Source: Daphnia carinata (Eukaryota > Arthropoda > Branchiopoda > Diplostraca > Daphniidae). From it: DNA of 64,000 nt. The position numbers and the translations under genes are program-made. The stretch is from the NCBI RefSeq assembly GCF_022539665.2, contig NC_081335.1, positions 5,766,001 through 5,830,000 of the forward strand, given 5' to 3'. The notes below the pieces were generated by a model. It ran no database searches. It saw only the letters and a program-made list of their open reading frames with translations, and had not been told where the DNA came from. This document shows, piece by piece, positions 62,385 through 64,000 of the stretch. Position 1 is the first letter of the stretch, and each line of letters opens with the position of its first letter.

Positions 62385-62600
62385 GTATTGTTATAGGATA
62401 TTATCCCCCTTTCTAGACTCCAGGGGATCGTGAACGATTTAGAACGCGCTATCTTTGCTGCTGTTCACAAGCACTTTGTGGATTTCTAGCACTTAGGCTG
62501 CAATATTCACTGGCACCAAGCCGTTCTGGAAAAAGTCCAGGATCTTCACCTTGCTACCCTCTACAACAACAAGGGAACGAACCCAGTTTGAGACCTTGTG
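62385..62600 (-). pseudogene. Unknown gene alpha, C-terminal piece, right copy
   Basis: Same frame as 5523-5738, with VVVEGSKVKILDFFQNGL and the KGDNIL terminus, but interrupted by TAA twice. It is the decayed partner of the left copy. Confidence 0.4.
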
Positions 62601-62640
62601 TTTCGCCTGCTATGCCTTACATATCTTTCTGGCAAATATC

Positions 62641-64000
62641 AAACAAGTGTTCAATTTAATGGTCATATATAACATTTCTAAACTTTTTTTTTTTTGCTGG
62701 TGAAATTCCTGGGGTGTTTGACGCCTTGAAGAGCTCAGCATCTAGCGAACTTCCGGCACTCATGGAATACATGAAGTTAAATTGAATTCCGAGCAAGTTC
62801 TGGACTCCGGATAACTGGTCATGCTTCAACATTTTAACGCGTACGAATAACGACAGTGAATAAATGCAATGCACCGCCAATGGCACATTTGCACAATAAC
62901 ATATAATGAACACCTAATAACCATAATATTTGTAGTTGGCAGGCGGATCCAATTAAAAATTCTACAAGATGACTATGGTATTGCGGAAACTGGCCGAAGA
63001 AGTTTCTCCTACTAACCCACTACTCTGCCCTGAAAAGATAAGGGCTCACCGGAAGAAAGAGGCCCAATTTAAAAATTTTATACTGCCAGCTACGAGCGGG
63101 CTATTAAGACAATGAGGTATGTGTCCTAATTTTACACAAAATAAAAGTTTATCTATATCTAAGTTTTCTTGTTTCAGCTATCAACAATGAATCTGCTAGA
63201 TGAATTAGTACGAGTTCCATCAACGCAATAATAACAACTCTAATTACAGTGTTACTTCGTATTGGTACTCAAGGCCACCTTGTGAACAATGTTCCCTTGG
63301 ATAAAGAGCGTGTTCTTGAAAGTATTTCTTAGAGTATAAAGGAATGGTGTTTGTTACATTATGTCAGCAAGAGCCCCGGACTCATTCATATTCGAGCAAA
63401 CAGCAGCCCGGCCAAAAGAAAATTTTTAACCAAGACAGTATATAGGAAGAGGTGTAAAACAGTGCATTCTCATACTATAACTAAACAGTGCACATACAAA
63501 CTCATTCATTGTCACATACACGCAATGCAAACAAGCAATAATTTTGACTAGGTTATTTACCTTCTATGTATACACATTCACGCACACTTGCACAAACTCA
63601 TAGAGAGATCCACACCATTTTGGGAATACACGATAATGTAGGCTAGTTACCTGAAAATTGCTAATTATTATGAGGGATTTCGCTTATCAGTCAACTTTTT
63701 TGGTACTTGTGCTGGTGATAGTAGCTTACCCTCAAACAGGCCGTAGTGCAGACTGTCAAGCTCCGCTCTGGCCGCTACCACCGCTAGTCGCTCGGCAGGT
63801 GTCTGTGAGAAAACAGGAGCTTTAGTCTTAGCCAAATTATTATCCGTGGTTAGTGTTTGCTTAGTAAGACGGAATAGTGCTTGCTGAATCGGCTTATTTT
63901 TAGCCTCCAACTTGTTGTGTCTCTTTTGTGGCTATGGAGTTCAGCTACTTTAGTTTTTATCGCCACTATGGTTACGCATGCTAGGAGCTTGAAAACTAAT
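62641..64000. other. Right edge, no assigned gene
   Basis: A minus frame at 62656-62913 (SAGSSLDAELF, SNTPGISPA) may be an upstream exon of gene alpha. A plus frame at 62969-63115 (48 codons, starting MTMVLRKLAEEV) ends next to a gtatgt donor-like site. A minus frame at 63668-63910 (AERLAVVAARAELDSL) is regular and helical. None is recognised and all are weak. Confidence 0.3.

Larger units (their letters stand above)
60575..62640 (-). repeat. Right arm of the long inverted repeat (partner 5480-8040)
   Basis: It follows 5480-8040 in reverse complement. It retains an exon-like segment of gene beta that the left arm lacks, while the left arm retains an open gene alpha exon that is broken here, so neither arm is a recent copy of the other. 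Confidence 0.65.

Noticed and set aside
1..64000. CRISPR array, bacterial operons or rRNA
   Set aside because: No direct repeats with spacers, no Shine-Dalgarno-led gene rows and no rRNA sequence; the window is eukaryotic.

Overview
The window is eukaryotic repeat DNA that I read as arthropod. The env-bearing Ty3/gypsy (errantivirus-like), BEL/Pao and hAT elements would suit a microcrustacean such as Daphnia, but no host gene here fixes the species. I recognise no intact host gene, and almost everything recognisable is a transposon or its wreckage.

Layout: 0.3-4.3 kb holds a decayed plus-strand gypsy relic (R). 5.48-8.04 kb is the left arm of an inverted repeat whose other arm is at 60.6-62.6 kb. 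8.78-9.06 kb and 39.83-40.91 kb are two halves of one decayed gypsy (E), split by element A (9057-39827, minus strand, 796-bp LTRs, target duplication GCTG). A is about 13.45 kb, swollen to 30.8 kb by three later insertions: a solo LTR (D, 11180-11570) in env, a BEL/Pao element (15826-24160, duplication GTTTT) in the 3' end of pol, and an env-bearing gypsy (C, 27787-36366, duplication ATAT) between the two zinc knuckles of gag. A hAT transposon (42208-57191, about 85-bp terminal inverted repeats) is split by element B (42505-55060, minus strand, duplication CCTT), a much younger relative of A. A solo LTR of the C family lies at 58121-58513, again flanked by ATAT. LTR divergence read by eye (A about 2%, BEL about 1.3%, C and B about 0.3%) agrees with the nesting order.

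A and B share the order gag-pol-X-Y-env. X and Y are two small accessory genes with one common motif (W, then A/S, then IL[DE]LDP, then a Pro). A relic of the same motif follows pol in R. I do not know this gene pair from described retroelements, and it is the best candidate here for an undescribed system. The same lineage has gag DNA open in two frames over about 0.9 kb, a hairpin beside the primer-binding site that keeps its pairing while its bases change, a conserved non-coding block upstream of env, and (in B) four tRNA-arm-like repeats between X and Y.

The two env genes are of different kinds. C carries a protein like baculovirus F with a furin-type site. A and B carry a cysteine-rich glycoprotein of another type. 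Most coding regions have frameshifts or stops; the BEL and C elements are the best preserved.
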